The translations under genes and the position numbers were made by a program. From contig NZ_QNUE01000009.1 of the NCBI RefSeq assembly GCF_003385595.1, forward strand, positions 62,001-126,000: 64,000 bases of DNA, read 5' to 3'. The notes beneath the pieces are model-generated. The model made no database searches, was not told the DNA's origin, and saw only the letters and a program-made list of their open reading frames with translations. This DNA comes from Chryseobacterium flavum (GTDB lineage Bacteria > Bacteroidota > Bacteroidia > Flavobacteriales > Weeksellaceae). This document shows positions 27,901-40,300 of this stretch, in pieces; the first letter of the stretch is position 1, and every line of letters starts with the position of its first letter.

Positions 27901-29096
27901 ATAATGACAATGATGGTATTTTGGACCTTGATGAAAATTGCGGAGGCTATTATGCTCAAAATGAAAGCGGAGTATGGAAAGGAGATACCACTTCTAACCT
28001 GAATGTTACTGCTCCTAATACTTCTCTGCAGACTGCAAGCAATTTTAATGATAACCTAAATCATTTTTACGTTGACAGTAACGGGGCTACCAAAAGGATA
28101 TTCAAATCTCATAACAATAACTCTGTAAGTTTAACGTATAGTTTTTCACCGGGAGTTCCAGCCAATGAACTTGCATTTTATATTGAAGACGTAGATGGAC
28201 TTTCCAACGGCTCTGCATCAGCCAGTTATTCTCTGAAGGTTAATGGCGGAAATGTGAATGGCTGGCTGGTAAAAGATATGACAACCAACTATATGGCGGG
28301 CCTTTCTTCTGCTGTAATGAACTATGATCCGGTAACGGGAGCAATTTCTTCAGTAGGTTCTGTAAACGATCAATGGATCCTTCTGAGAGGAGAAGGAAAT
28401 AATCTGGTTACTTCCATAACGCTGACCAGCAATAATTTTGGAGCGGGTGATGCCGTTGCCTACAGCTTGTTTGCCCATAAATCCTGTGATACGGATGGTG
28501 ATGGAATCCCTGATTATTCAGACCTGGATTCTGACGGAGACGGTTGTCCGGATGCTTTGGAAGGAACGGGCGGCTTCACAACCGCTAATCTTGTAAATTC
28601 TTCTCTACCTGGCGGTAACACAGGACCCAACTACACCGGAACAGCAGGTCCTGTTATCCAAAACCTTGGTAATACTGTAGGTACTAATGGAATTCCAACT
28701 ATAGCGAATACCGGACAGGCCATTGGAAGTTCACAAAATGCTTCTGTTTCAGCATGTATACTGCCGCTCTGCTATAAGCCGGGTATCACAACCGGAACAG
28801 CATTGAACACTAAAGTAGGAATCACTGCATTAGGCAGAGCAGGTACCGATTCCGATAACTGGCCTATGGTAAGAAAAGGAGGCTGGATTGTCCTGGAAGC
28901 GAAGACCAAAGGCTTCGTTCCAAACAGAGTTGCATTTGATGCTTCCGGAAATCCGGTTGGTATTCCTGCGGCCAATTTTGTAGAAGGAATGATGGTATAT
29001 GATATCACAAACAAATGTATGAAGATCTATACCCTGAAAGAAGGGGAAACCTCTATGGCATGGCATTGTATTTCTACACAAACCTGCCCTGATTAA
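21960..29096 (+). CDS. Giant multidomain surface adhesin (2378 residues)
   Basis: Modules in order: signal peptide (1 to about 22); PKD/Ig-like repeats to about 650, two of which share the core LVSKP(S/A)GA-x-DPVI-x-x-P; a LamG/DUF8202-like module at about 665-1085 ([14 protein letters not shown]; ending GQYFTFAGF); a second copy at about 1090-1505 ([10 protein letters not shown]; ending GEYFTFAGR); RCC1-type propeller-like repeats at about 1530-1930 ([30 protein letters not shown]); thrombospondin type-3 calcium repeats at about 1968-1995 and 2177-2203 ([38 protein letters not shown]); and a Cys-containing end ([10 protein letters not shown]). It is probably a calcium-stiffened fibre for attachment or biofilm. 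No canonical T9SS sorting domain is seen, so the export route is unclear. Confidence 0.85.
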   Translation: MKKQITFFFIFLIMGNMMIPAQNCNINAGANAVICGTSTNLSGSPGGSTSGNPLWTLVSKPSGAPDPVIATPTGYNTNVTGMTYPGNYVFQITQNCTTGTATSKVTITAPGDVSAFTAGPDITNVSAITGTATLNAVVPPGYTPSWTYYNIYNKEYYNQTTTTNAAMSGTTTATPTLTLTKKANHDIDPAYRAVLRITSINNPNCWYEDDAIVRFIPNPQISLATIHNRCYPSTDTNRYISLNGTSPMFASNTTNSSGNPAFGTTVTMSVMSQPAGGNISFYQIRNSSVYFNGVNVPGSYVFTMTVTNANGTYTTPQITYNYNGTDPKPISFIDAAYPEQMQNYSSSGSGGAVYCNMAGKTTPITIYFKVDPSDAATLTTTAGNSGIAPPGGNPTLVLNGAGTTNRNIVATPPAGGWRVGTYVINISAQNGTCGNSHNYYIHIPDGNRPNVAVPNTTICYTGSGVVTATVPLPAVYQGIVNSSYLQGFSGRYDFTLVSKPAGAANPVYESSNLRTFTNTSTTISNLDKQGEYVFKIKAVPNAGGVDSGFIDKEYTCSGTSQEGTFSIFVSPQINANAGSNQTLEIGASQASLNGNNPGASSTGVWSLVSKPAGATDPVIVNPSLYNTNVTGLTSSGTYTFRWTVTTGTCNSFSDLTVNVSAPSPGGITAAVWYKADVITSSDNTPLNQWTDQMGTGYNLLQTTSTLQPTFSNQNTLANFNPTVTFSSTGHATTQGGFMAADPGTGKEIIDRAKGSIYIAGKMNTLGAAGLAGFDQSMDYPGLHISNNATTDKVLFYTAGSGYTTLSPNLFADKKPFVAGSSWLNAAGSTTSNPLAKVWLDGSESVYNNTLNNVNTGNTARIFRIGRDTNWGSHDGQMNEIIVFANPLTASEKSRVDSYLAVKWGTTLTGDYVNSANNIVWNASPVYQNNILGIARDNFSALYQKQSRSENPNQKLVIGAGNSLANTNSTNTNSLAEGQFLIAGDNGLKQDLRTSLAYTAGSNGEVNFRFEAVWKVQNTGNVGTVTVAWPKGIKNLYLVQSSDSAFDGTDTFTPMTTEVTVNGVVYNTANVTLGNGQYFTFAGFAYAPGGVAGSGFWVRSDDAGNIATAWKDHSANADDIPAEGTWTLSSADRAHNFHPYTTGYSTTKNFHNPNTQLNPNGGTNLTSYSIFSAVRPTTYGTGRITGIGTNDGAGYGSNPSIAMFVSGGLGYPNFYEYEATATTKNFSTPFALNTSSVFSASATNGIANGGGAAYAGGEVKLGLNGLYETSNASSTANRFQFDGPNLRVGYSTYGTGAGVFSGDIMEVIWYKQLLTPNEQSRVNTYLALKNGVTSAENYLASNSDIVWDRTLNNGYNNNIFGIARDNISALHQKQSGSINDGQKLVISTTGFADSNAANATGIANDLQYLMTGDNGLEQKLKTPFIYTGANGAVSHRFEAIWKVQNTNGIGNITVAWPVGIDNLYLVQSANETFDTGDTFTPMSNTITVNGTDYNTATVTLSNGEYFTFAGRLPNYCVTGDCNPNTFLHTSNPNTIEYDNVVSTFHSTMIRDASTGALMVWGENMANNGSTSVLSPIEVNNTNYPALTGDILKFAGGSSSQSNVQRVVLTTDGLFAWGTQGYLISTGLTTSAAFQKVSIGTYGVNGGAPKVDGLPDGVAPGDVKMLFGSYKTLALTTCSGDVWVLAQNSSQYADGVAWSSTTEQLWHRVHINASTTLDNVVAIRGNGSRTLMALTATGEVYTWGQMTWLGDGTPQTIKTFATKMALPAGVTPKMIGSTGSTNLTYYILGTNGNLYSLGTNSRRQLGNFSTTDSNVWVQVQKSATAGDYLTNVAYISPNEHDYQGFGSINVLTADGRLWAWGTNDTNMIGGATDPINPTEMPGSIPATDPYDNGKLNWTDKVIAVETGGHTSMIVKDNSQKYGYVGHRVNGSMGDGTNTNTAENNYNFADTPEINLCGAIVLPPNPCTGPDTDGDGVPDMCDLDNDNDGILDLDENCGGYYAQNESGVWKGDTTSNLNVTAPNTSLQTASNFNDNLNHFYVDSNGATKRIFKSHNNNSVSLTYSFSPGVPANELAFYIEDVDGLSNGSASASYSLKVNGGNVNGWLVKDMTTNYMAGLSSAVMNYDPVTGAISSVGSVNDQWILLRGEGNNLVTSITLTSNNFGAGDAVAYSLFAHKSCDTDGDGIPDYSDLDSDGDGCPDALEGTGGFTTANLVNSSLPGGNTGPNYTGTAGPVIQNLGNTVGTNGIPTIANTGQAIGSSQNASVSACILPLCYKPGITTGTALNTKVGITALGRAGTDSDNWPMVRKGGWIVLEAKTKGFVPNRVAFDASGNPVGIPAANFVEGMMVYDITNKCMKIYTLKEGETSMAWHCISTQTCPD

Positions 29097-29295
29097 AAAA
29101 AACAGTTTTTCATAATTGATAGACACTTAGCTCCGGAAAGTATTGTACGGAACGGAGCTAAGCCTATCATCAAAACCACAACTTCAGAAAATGAAAAAAA
29201 AGTGCATTCAGCATTACCTTATAAAACCTTATTAACAAGTACTTATTAATTACGACAATGTCGTTTACCCTACCCTTTTAAAAGAAATATTACTT

Positions 29296-29736
29296 ATGGA
29301 TTCAAATTTCAAAAATATTCATATTGGAAAGCTCATACATCTGCGGGTTAAAGAGAATAATATAGATATGCCCCGCATCTGTAACTTCATGAAATGTACA
29401 GAAAGTGAAATAAATGAAATGTATACCCAGGAAAATCTATCCACTGAGATTTTACTGAGATGGAGCAAACTGCTCGAATATGATTTCTTCAGGATATATA
29501 CCCAACACCTGATTCTCTATGCTCCGCCCTCCGCTCCTATGCGGGAATACAATACTTCAAAACTTCCTTTTTTCAGAAAGAATATTTATACCCAGGAAAT
29601 GATAGACTTTATTCTGGAACTGATAGACAGGCAAGCAAAGACCAAACGCCAGGTAGCAGATGAGTACGGAATTCCTTATACCACCATATGCAAATGGATT
29701 GCAAAATATAAAATTGCGGAATCAAATCAGGAATAA
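29296..29736 (+). CDS. HTH protein linked to the surface cluster (146 residues)
   Basis: A soluble protein with two DNA-binding-like parts. Residues 8-75 resemble an XRE-type domain (LIHLRVKENNIDMPRICNFM, then SEINEMY and LLRWSKLLEYDFFRIYTQH). Residues 105-140 form a transposase-type HTH (RQVADEYGIPYTTICKWIAK). Such proteins are often labelled transposase, but no catalytic domain, inverted repeats or IS ends are visible here. I recall pairs of such genes at the ends of adhesin clusters in Chryseobacterium, so a regulatory role is likely. It begins 200 nt after the giant adhesin. Confidence 0.72.
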   Translation: MDSNFKNIHIGKLIHLRVKENNIDMPRICNFMKCTESEINEMYTQENLSTEILLRWSKLLEYDFFRIYTQHLILYAPPSAPMREYNTSKLPFFRKNIYTQEMIDFILELIDRQAKTKRQVADEYGIPYTTICKWIAKYKIAESNQE

Positions 29737-29755
29737 AAACTAAAAAGTATCACAG

Positions 29756-29780
29756 CCGGATTCACCTCATCCGGATTTTT
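29756..29780 (+). terminator. Terminator or attenuator between the two HTH genes
   Basis: CCGGAT (29756-29761) pairs with ATCCGG (29769-29774), followed by ATTTTT. It sits in the 55-nt gap between the paired HTH genes, so it may reduce expression of the second. Confidence 0.6.
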
Positions 29781-29791
29781 AAAATAATAGA

Positions 29792-30118
29792 ATGAAAAAA
29801 CAGAATCAACCTAACTATAAACGTATCTATTCAGACATTATTGATCAGAAATTCCCTCATAAAAAAGCAGAATGCAAAAAACTATTAGAAAAAAAAATGC
29901 TTACTGCGTTGGATATCATAGAACTGAATAACAGAATATTTGGCACCAAAAACCAAAACCTTCAAAAGATGAATCAAAAATTTCGTTCCTACAACGAAAC
30001 TGATATTCTGCGTATTCTTAATTACCAGAGAAATCATAGAATGAATAATCTTCAGGTAGCTGAACTCTTCGGATTGAGCAAAAATACTTTGACCAAATGG
30101 AGAAAGATCTTTCAATAA
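29792..30118 (+). CDS. Second HTH protein of the surface cluster (108 residues)
   Basis: A basic 108-residue protein. The N-terminal helical part has YKRIYSDIIDQKFPHKKAEC and LTALDIIELNNRIFG. The C-terminus is a transposase-type HTH: RILNYQRNHRMNNLQVAELF, then GLSKNTLTKWRKIFQ. It resembles the C-terminal HTH of the preceding gene, which suggests a shared origin. There is no recombinase domain. A DNA-binding regulator of the adhesin locus is the simplest idea. A strong terminator follows 130 nt downstream. Confidence 0.7.
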   Translation: MKKQNQPNYKRIYSDIIDQKFPHKKAECKKLLEKKMLTALDIIELNNRIFGTKNQNLQKMNQKFRSYNETDILRILNYQRNHRMNNLQVAELFGLSKNTLTKWRKIFQ

Positions 30119-30251
30119 TAAAACGATCATTCATTTCTCTTATTTATAATGACTTCCGCATATTTGAAACAAATTATCTACTTCCTGATAAAAAAAACAC
30201 ATAATTCTAAATATTTTCCATAACAGCAAGAAGGAGTGGATATAATCATTT

Positions 30252-30286
30252 AAGAGACAGCATTTTGAGAGTTGTCTCTTTTTTTT
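30252..30286 (+). terminator. Intrinsic terminator closing the surface cluster
   Basis: AAGAGACA (30252-30259) pairs with TGTCTCTT (30273-30280), followed by a run of about eight T. It ends the plus-strand unit of 18.9-30.1 kb. Confidence 0.8.
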
Positions 30287-30742
30287 GCATCCCATAAAAA
30301 TCTGAACAATTATATAGCCGCCTATTCTATTTGATTATAGAATCAGATTGAGCACTGACGAGGTTTAAATACGAAAAATAAATAACGTTTTGTGATTTGA
30401 TCAGACATACAGGTCAGAAGGTTTTTAATTTTCACTATCACAGTATTAGTTTTTCAATTAATTATACCAAATTTTGTAAAATAAATTTTAAAATCTTACA
30501 GTCAATGAGGATCTGTGCCTGGAAGTAAAGATGCTCTGATAATCTTTCCGAAATTGAAAAGAATAACCAATCGGACATCATTATTTTTCTTTGATAAAAG
30601 CTAAAATTTTAAAAGGAGTCAATCCAAAAAGTCTGGTGAACTTATCTTTTTACTTCACTCCTTTGTATTGTTTTAGCTTCTAATTTAAATTCTTGCTCTT
30701 TCATAATATAAGTTGATTAACTGTCAACATTTCAATACGGGA
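30287..30742. other. Gene-free stretch between surface cluster and Rhs locus
   Basis: No gene is seen in either strand. AAAAGGAGT (30611-30619) and ACTCCTTT (30657-30664) are complementary across 37 nt, without a U-tract. Confidence 0.4.
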
Positions 30743-30776
30743 CAAAAAAGCCACTGCAATTGCAGCGGCTTTTATT
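30743..30776 (-). terminator. Terminator of the Rhs operon
   Basis: AAAAGCC-A-CTGC pairs with GCAG-C-GGCTTTT around AATT, with one internal mismatch. On the minus strand the tail is TTTTTT. It lies 40 nt beyond the immunity gene stop. Confidence 0.75.
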
Positions 30777-30816
30777 TTCTTCCACACGATTGCATCGTGC
30801 AGAGGTGAGAGATCTT

Positions 30817-31332
30817 TTAATATTCGATTTTATAATAATCTGTATTTGTTTTAATAGTATCAGTACTTAGGTTAAGCTCTATTTTTAAATGTTTAATCTT
30901 TTTTTTCTCTTTATAGTAATAAACATCATTTTTCAATATCAATTGGCCATTTCTCAAATGTATCAAATAAAATTTATTTGTCAGAGTATCAATATTATCA
31001 ATTACAAATTCATTAGCATTATAATTAATTTTTCCTGAATTCTTATTATTTATCAATATTGTTTTTTCATTAAAAGAAACAATTTTATCATCAATATCTT
31101 TTTCATAAATAATACTTCTACTATCCTGATTGGTAATTTTATACCTTCTTAATTTCCATTTGTTTGATTGTAATACTTGAGATTGATTACTATTAATGGG
31201 GCCTCTTAATCCTAATGTTTCCTTTTTTTCAATTTCTTTTATTTCTTGTTTTTTACATCCACAGATGGACAAAAAAATAATACAAAGAAAAAAGATATTA
31301 ATCAGGTTTACGAATCTTTTGATGATCTTCAT
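30817..31332 (-). CDS. Lipoprotein, probable immunity protein of the Rhs toxin
   Basis: A 171-residue protein with a lipoprotein signal: a hydrophobic stretch (LINIFFLCIIFLSI) and then CGCKK, giving a lipid-modified Cys at about residue 25-27. The mature part is beta-rich and Lys-rich. Its start lies inside the 3' end of the Rhs gene (overlap of 35 nt), a position typical for the specific immunity gene of a polymorphic toxin. A lipoprotein on the periplasmic side fits a toxin acting on the cell wall. It has no named family that I recognise; the immunity role is inferred from position. Confidence 0.7.
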   Translation of the reverse strand: MKIIKRFVNLINIFFLCIIFLSICGCKKQEIKEIEKKETLGLRGPINSNQSQVLQSNKWKLRRYKITNQDSRSIIYEKDIDDKIVSFNEKTILINNKNSGKINYNANEFVIDNIDTLTNKFYLIHLRNGQLILKNDVYYYKEKKKIKHLKIELNLSTDTIKTNTDYYKIEY

Positions 31333-34300
31333 TGGTTACTTTTTTTACGGTTCCTATTTTTTGTCTATTTTTATTCATAATCAAATCTTTGGAATTAGGC
31401 TTAGGACGGAAAAGCGTAGCATTTGAGGTAGACCCTTGTCCTACCGCCCATGAAGAATTTTCCTTCAAAACTTCTGATAGTGTGCCTTCAAAAACTTCAT
31501 TAGTCCCCTGTTTTGATTGCCATAATATTCCTTTTTTACTTTGACCTGTAGCCTCTATAATATGGCCATCCCACAATAACATATCACCTACCTTATAACT
31601 AGTTCCTTTAGAAGGAGTTCCCATATTTGCATATCCATCTGCTGTCAGAAAATTAGAAATTTCTTTAGTAGATGCGTCTATAAAATACATTCCACCAGTA
31701 AGCGCCCAACCATAACAGTTAGAATTATAATTCTGTTGAGTTGCAGAATCAAGAGAATTTACAGCTTGCCAGTTTTGCCCACCATAGTTACCATTTTGAT
31801 CTGGAGTAATATCATTAAGAAGAGCATATTGAGGATAAATTACTTTTAGTTGAGCCTTCATATTATTTGAACTCATATAACCTACTTGTCCCCTAAAGTT
31901 TATTGTCCCATCACCATTGTCATAATCAATTTTCTTATTTGTCCAGTTAACTTGCACCATTAAATTTTTCCATCTTGGTGGAAATGGCTCTCTTCCATCT
32001 GGGTCAATGAGATTTACCGGATTATTAAATGTATAAACATAAGGTGACCAATTCGGCATCTTCTCTGCCAACGGATCCACTCCATACCAAATACTCAATC
32101 TCGGGTTATAATACCTTGCTCCATAATAATACAGTCCCGTATCCTCATCCAGTTCTTTACCATTAAACTTATACGGATTATTGTATGATCCATCCATCTG
32201 CTCCAGCATGGTCTCTCCGAATGGTAAATTTAAGAAAAATTGTGTTGCATCTCCATGAGAGTTGGTAACAAAGGTTGCGGTTCCCAAATGGTCTCCATGC
32301 AGGTAATATAAGCCCGGGCTCTGATACATTTCTCTAAGCTCAACCGATACATTTCCTCCTAAATCTGTTTTCTCAAGATACTTTTTAAAATCCGCTTCTG
32401 CATCCGCTTTCTTTTCAGATGGCTCTGCAGCTGTCCTGCTGGTATATAGTACAGACGGGTCTTCAAATCTTGTGATACCATCTATTAACCTGCTTGCAAA
32501 TCTTTTTGAGCCGTCAAAGTAATGCTTCGTATATTGCCCTGAAGAGCTTACAGTGATGTATGGGTTTGGATACAGCTTAAAGTCAATCAGCCTGACATCA
32601 TCAAGACCTACCGGAGCTCCGTTCTGATACAGCAGTGCAGGAACTTCCAATCCATATTTAATGGCTCTTTCCCCGGTATCATCATAGGTATAATACTGGT
32701 ACGTTCCTGTATTATCATTGTAGATTGCTCTCATACGATCCTGCTCATCCCAGAACATTTTTCTTGTTCCGTGCTGATCAGTATGCGCTACTGTATTTCC
32801 ATTATAATCATATTCAAATACTTCATTATTTCCGGTTAAACTGTCATCTACATTCTTGAGTTTATGAGTTCCGTCTATATAATTATAATGGTTTTCATAC
32901 GTATTTTCCGGTACAACCGCCTGGTCCCTTTCGTGATGCTGTCTTTTACTAATGATACCTCCTGCATTGTTATAGTGCATTTCAAGCTCATTCGTAGATG
33001 GTGAAAGATTAGAGGATGGGATAGGCTGCCCTTCCTTATCCGGAATAAGCTTTCCTGTTCTTGTTCCTGATAATCTGTTCAGGGTATCATAGCCGAAGTC
33101 AAAATCAAAAGCACCTCCCATACCATTCCCCAGAGGGTAAGCAACGTTTGTAATTTTTATGATATTTGAAAACTCATCATATTTGTATGAATTCTGAAGC
33201 ATTGAAGTGGATGGGGTCATTAAATTGTAATAATCCAACCTTCTGTTATGCGGATTATATCCGTATGACTGGGAAATTCCGTTACCATAAACAATACTTA
33301 AACGCTGATCATGATAATCATATTTTGCATTGTTTATATAGATTTCTCCGCTGTTATTATCCACTGATTTAAGCATTCCTCCCTTATCATAGTGATAGAA
33401 TACAATTTCATCATCAGGATATTTAATTTTCGTGATACGGTTCCAGCTATCATAGTTAAATGAAGTTTTAAAATACATTTCCGGAATATGGTATCCCCGT
33501 ATTACCCTTACTTCCGACAGAACTTCTCCCATTCTTCCATAGGTATATTTTGTACTTCCGGAACCTTCATCTTTTACACGAAGCTTCCCGGCATTATTCC
33601 CCGGTGTAGAAGGATAATACTCATAGGTCACATTGTTTGGATTTGGATTCCCGGATGGTAAATCAGGTAAAACGATTCCTACAAGTCTGTTATAATCATA
33701 GTTATATTTAATAACATGGGTATTGATGGTAGGATCATTAACCAGATTTTCTGTTTCCAGTGTTACCAGATTTCCGGAAGGATCGTATTCATAAACCGTT
33801 CTGCCTTTATCCGGATGTATCTGCTCTACCCGTCTTCCGGCCAGGTCGTAAGAATACTGGGTTTTAATTCCTTCAGGGTCTTTTACCTCAACTAACTCTC
33901 CCACTGTATTGTATGTAAAGAATGTTGAAAGCGGGGTCATATCCAGATAGTCATTTTTCTGCACTACTTTTCCTTCTGCATTGGCATAGGTTTCTGATTT
34001 TTGACTGGAAATCTCCTGGGTTGTTTTGAATAAGCCCTGATCAATACTGTATGATGTTTTTGTCGTTACCCCATCTTCATCTGTAAAGGCCACCACTCTA
34101 TCCCGGCTATCATACTCATTGGTGGTAGAAGCACCACTACTTGCGGAATTCAAAGCCTGATTCGTTACCGCTTCCATTACAGGATGAAACTGTCTCACTG
34201 CTCTTCCCAGGCCATCATATACCGTTCTTCCTGATACCGCTCTTGATTCATTTCCGGACCATTCAAAATCTTTCTTCGTTTGTACAATTCTTCCCAGGAA

Positions 34301-37300
34301 GTCTGAATAGGTGTCTGTCATGATGGTATTTCCTGAGCTGGCATATTCAGGGTCGTAGTTGGAAGTTGAAGCCCTGTACAATTGTACGGCAGAATCACTG
34401 TTGGCAATATCTGCATGGTCAAACCAGTATTTGTATTTCACTGTCGGAACTGTAGCGCCGCTTGCAATTTCATTAGGCCCCATGATCGTTCTCGTTCTTC
34501 CAAAGCCATCATACGTAAATACCATAGCATTCCCTCCTGTATCTACTTTTCTGGTTACAACATCGAAAAGAGGATTGTATGTTGCAGAGGATTTAATATT
34601 GAAAATATCTTTTACTTCCAACACATATTTACCTGTTACAGCATCATCATAAGTATAGTCAATGGAGTATCTCTGTACTGCACTGGTATTGTTATTTGGC
34701 GGATAAGTAATCTTTATAATGTTTCCTGCGGTATTGTACAGAAGATCCGTTGTGATATTATTATTTCCGTCAAATATATTATATCTTCCTACATCTCCGT
34801 TGCTCAAATTAATATTCTCCGCGCTTCTTTTTCTCAACAACTGTGAGTTGGTAGTTCCTTCATATACTTCAACAAGAGCAGGCACCCCGATTATATTATT
34901 ATCAATCGCCTGGTAGGTGATTCTGGTATTATAAGATATGGAAGGACTTGTATACTGATACTTCTCCATAAGACCTTTTGTGGTATATGTAAATTTCTCC
35001 TGTGTAACAATACTTCCTCCTGATTCATACGCTGTTTTTATTTTTTCATCCAGCAGTGCAATGCCCATCTTTCTGCCTTCTCTTCCCCCGCTGTCGTAGT
35101 CAAAAGGTAAATCAGAATTCAGATTGATCAGTGTCGTACCATACATAAATTTTCTCAATTTATAATTATACTTCACATCAGATAAATAATTCCCGTTACC
35201 GCTTTGTACTGTGCTTTGTTTAATCAGGCCATTCAGCAGATAGGTATTGTTAAAGTATAAATCGGTAGAAATCCTTTCTGTTGAACCATTATTGATTTCC
35301 TTTTTAATCACCGTCTCAAAACCGAAATCTTCCCTTTCCCTTCTATCGTATTTTCTGTTGCGGAACTCATATCTGGTTTCCATTTTAGTTCCATTCTCCG
35401 TGGTATACCCTGAAGAAAATACATCCGGATTTAATACGCTGATGTCTTTTACAATTAATTTTGCATACGGATTATCATAATTTGCTCTGGAGATCTGGTA
35501 ATCCATCACATATGTTCCTTTTGAGAAGCTATTGGTAATGGATTTCAGTTTATTTGTTCTTCCTATTTTTGAATAATTTACGATAAACCCACTGTTTGTA
35601 TCCTGAACCAAATCTGTAAATCCGTCACCATTCATATCCCTGAATGTTTTTCTTGTTTCGGTAACGTTCATTCCCAGGTTAACATTGGCACCACCCCCTG
35701 CTTTAACCCAAAGGATCAGGATGACAACAGGTGGAATAAGGGTAATAGGCCCTATGTTGAACATATAGCTTCCTCCGAAAGAGAATGATCCGTTGTATGA
35801 TTTTGTTTCGTCAGAGAAATCAATATTTCCGCTGCTTTTTACCAAAGGAACTCCTGTATCAAATTTATTTCCAAGATTGTATCTCACTGTTGTAGCACCA
35901 TTGGCAGCAACTTCAAGGATATCGATCAGTCCGTCTCCATTAATGTCTTCATATACTACATCCGCACTTCCCGTTGAAGCGGAAGCACTTACCCCTGCAC
36001 TGATCCCAAACCCGAAGCTGGATAAAGCACCCAGATTGGCTGAAGATCCAAGTCCTCCCCCTAAAGAAATACTTGCTGCTCCTTTTGGGTGGGAGCGATA
36101 TGTAAGTATATTTGGGTAGGCTGAAGCTGAACCTATACTTTTACCCAGATTTAAAGCGACTCTCATATACTGGGTGTGCCCTCCTGTCACCCTGTCAGGA
36201 AGTCCGTCTCCATTAATATCCATCCAAAATGCGCCCCCTGCGTCAAACGAATCGTAATACTGATTAAGGCTGGCACCTACTGATGCGCTTCCGGACCATG
36301 GAATTCCGGTATCAGGCTGAGTCTTGGTCCCATTATTTCCATGTGCTCCGATTCTTCCCGTTACAGAGAATGTATTGTAAGAGAATCCGGCAGAATTATT
36401 TTTTTGGTAGCTTAAAGACTGGGTAGGCTCTCCATAAGAATTGGCCTTGATATCTTCCAGACTTCCCGTAGAGTTGGTAAATTGCATTGACCGTGGATAT
36501 ACTATATCAGGATATCCGTCTCCATTCATATCTGAAAACGTCTGATTTTCAACACTATAATTAAGATCAGTAATAGAGTTACCCCCACTTACAGGCCCCA
36601 GGCTTCCTCCCTGAGTTTTATTTCTTGACCTGCTCCTTTGATCTTTATCGATCGCCTTCATGGTAGTATCTACGGAAAGCTGGCCTGAAACATACGTTGT
36701 AGGAGATGTCGTTGGTACAGAAGGAACCGGATCTGTAAAGTAGTTTGCATTATCATACGTACTAAAACTAAATGGTGATGAATACTGGCTGGGTGCTGAA
36801 CCTGCCCAGACCCCTGTATTTGATTTACCTATCCTTACATACGCCGGTTTCATAGACGTTACAGCTGACGAAATGGCATTATTACCCACGTTAGGATTTG
36901 GGGTTTCATTTAAAATACAATTAGCCAATGCCTCCTGATTATTGACAATATTCGGATTCTGGCATGCCGGATACGTATTCTGATTTGCAGTTGGTGTACC
37001 AAAAGCTCCAAAGTTAATAGGCCATCCGTACAGATAGTTTGAAAGGGATCCTGCTTTGTACACAAATTGTCCCCAGTTATTAAAAAAGAATGATTTAGAA
37101 TTATACATTGCTGTATTAACAGCCGTTGCTGTGGTTGTACCATAAAAGTTTGTATTATCATAGTATACATTGAACGGCTTTCCTGAAAAATATTCCGAAT
37201 ATTTGTTAAATAGTGCATAATCTCCTGCAGTCTTACAGTATACTTCTACCGTTACCAAATGGTCCGTATTGGTAGCAAGAAAAGGAACTACTCCCGAATA

Positions 37301-40300
37301 GAAAACAACCGGAGCAACTCCGTTTACGGGTTGGCCAGCTATCATATCTTCTTCTATAAGAGTATTGTTTGTATGGGAAACAATAACTCTTCTTTTAGCC
37401 AGAACCTGATTTTTTTTCTTGATGATATAATAGAACGATCCTGTTGCCAGGCTGGAAAAATTGATATTTTTATTAATCTGCACTCCAAAATTATGAGTCC
37501 CCGATAATAATATATTATTGGATACATTATTAATATCCAATTGGGGAGCCAGTTGAGTCACTACAAACGATGGATATTCTGCAACACCCTGCCAGTTGAC
37601 AACCGCATTACCAGTACCATAGTTTACTGAAGCGTTATAATTTACGGTAATCTGGCCATTCCAGTTAACATCTTTAAAATTGGTAAAAGAATCAGATTCT
37701 ACAATAAATCTCAGATAAACCGGCTCTCCGGCATTTACCGTAAGGTTTAACGTGTGTGGCTGTGTGGTCAGATTTAACTGATTATAAATCTCCGGGGTAA
37801 TTAAGTCCGTTATAGCTCCTGAATTTACTTTTTCAGTTACCACTCTGAATTTTATATCATCTGATAAATAAGGAAATGTAATAGATGGAATATTAATAGC
37901 AACAGTTCCCGGAGCATCCAGAAGAATGGGTGCAGAAGCATTATTAAGAAGAAAATTAAAGCCGTAAGGGCCGTTGCTTAACTGAAACTGATCCTGAGAC
38001 AATTCAATGGTATTGGGTATATCATTGCCATGCTGGTCCACATAAGTAATGGTGGGATTTGAATTAACAACAACATCCTTAGAAATATTTTTATGCACTC
38101 TCACATAAATTTTTTCACCGCTTTTTACGAACAACCTGTCTGGATTATTAATTCCGTTCGGAACCCCATAATTAGAATCTACATCCACTAACTGCATTTC
38201 AGAATAGTGATCGTTGTACTTGTTTATGACAACATTTACATCCCCGGTGGGTGCCAGAATTTTCTGTAAAAATATTCTGGTATTAGTAAATGTATCCGTT
38301 GTCCCGCTCATCGGAGTAGGATTTTTGATCTCAACACTATAATACATTGAACCCGATCTGTCAAATGCGCTTGTTGCCAGTGAAACGGTATCCTCGAATC
38401 TTACATATCCGTCTCTAGGGGCTACCCACACTTTTACAACATCATTAATATTGATCGGGTTTTCTACCGGCTCATCCGGGCAAGGGTATGAGAATTCTCC
38501 CGGATCCCCGCACTCTCTTACCGGAGCCTGGATCGCTTTGGCTTTCACAACCATATTTTCCGTGTATTCGGAATGCTGGGTCATTTCAGATTTTCCGGAA
38601 CTGAACCTGTTAAACCATACCTGGCCGTTGTTGACAATATCCATAAGACCATCGGAATTAGCATCAATCAGATACGTTTTTGTAGTACCCTGAGTCGAAG
38701 AACTTATCTCAGATTTACTGTAAATCATTGCTCCCATATCCCATCCGCTATTGCTGGTACTGGTTTCTGTGTAAGAAAAATCTCCTCCAGGATAATTTCC
38801 AATGCGTTCAGATTTATTGAAGCTCAGATTTCCTGCATCATCCAGCTTTCCGGTTCTCAGAAACAATCCTTCATCAGGAACCCTGTAGATCATATCCTGT
38901 ATCCCGTCACCATTGAAATCTACAAGCTGCTGGGCATTCCTTGCTTTTGCGCTTGAATTTCCAAAAGGGAAACCAAACATCAAATGCCCGTACGCATCAC
39001 TGGATGGGGTAAAGAAATTTAACCCTGCGGCAAGTCTTATATTAAATCCGGTCTCAGAGCTGATGTTTCCGTTAATTTTAGACGGCTTCACCAAAGACCT
39101 TACAAAACCGGAGTAAGCCTCTTTGTCATTCTCAAGGGCGATTCCTGTATCAGGGCCGAATATCCGTACATTCCCCTGCCCGTCTTTCACATCATTATAA
39201 TATTCGAAAGTATAGCTGTCTGAAATTTCATTACAGGTAGGTTCTATACCGCCAGGTCCTCCGCCTCCGCCTCCGGATCCGTCATCCATATCCCTTTCCC
39301 TGCTTGTGGAACCCTGGCTTTCCATATTTCCACTTTCAGGCTCTTTATTTTCACCAGCTGATCTGGCCAGGGGAAGCGTTGTAGAACATGGATTATTCGG
39401 AACGATATAAATTCTCTTTAAAAGCGTTTTAAAAAACTCTCCTTCTACATAATCCAGTTTATAGGTTCTCACAAGCTCGGTTTTGTATTTAACCTCAACA
39501 CTTTTTAACAAATAAGGTTCGGACCGTATCAGCCCTTGTTTTGCATTGGTAGTAATATCCTGTCTGGTAATGCTTGTTTCTTTGTTGAAGTTAACCGTAT
39601 AATCCTTATTTTTTCCGTAAGCGATTTTTTTAATCTGGTAAAATGTACCTCCGCCTCCGGGTTCATTATAATAAGTGAACTCCATTGTATTACCATGAGC
39701 ATCTTCTACCAGCCGGAGTCCCCAGTGGGCAATCCCTCCGGAACCGTAAAGAACAGAGTCTGATGATCCCCCGTAATATCTTTTGGTACCATCCGTAGAC
39801 GTCACTTTCCAGGTATAATTATTAGGACTGGTCCCGATTCTTTCAATCAGTGTAAAATCATGATTTTTTCTCAAATAGAACTGTTTTACAGTATTATTAG
39901 TATAGGACGTCCTTAACTGCTTTTCTGTAGTAATAGCTGCATTATTTTCACTTACATCATTGTGCCTGTGGGGAAGATATTCATTAGGATATACCAGCAT
40001 TTCGCCATCAAAAGAATACAGTTCGGTTTCTTTTGCCCCATCAAATAACGGAGTCCCCCATTTGGTATCAACCGTAATGGAAGACAAACCGCTGATGTTC
40101 CAGCCGTCCCCCATCCAGCCGTTTCCTCCTGCACTGGAATAGTCAATAGATACCGATGGCTGTAATCCCCCGATACCTGCCGGAACACGGATCGGATAAC
40201 TGGCACTGGCATCGCCTTTTTGTGTTGCTGCCGGCACTGCCATCAATTGTAAACCTGCAGTAGGATCAGCGGCTTTTAATCCACTTATGCTTGTAGGGGC

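Noticed and set aside
29296..30118. Insertion sequence
   Set aside because: HTH only, no catalytic residues, no terminal inverted repeats or target duplication seen.
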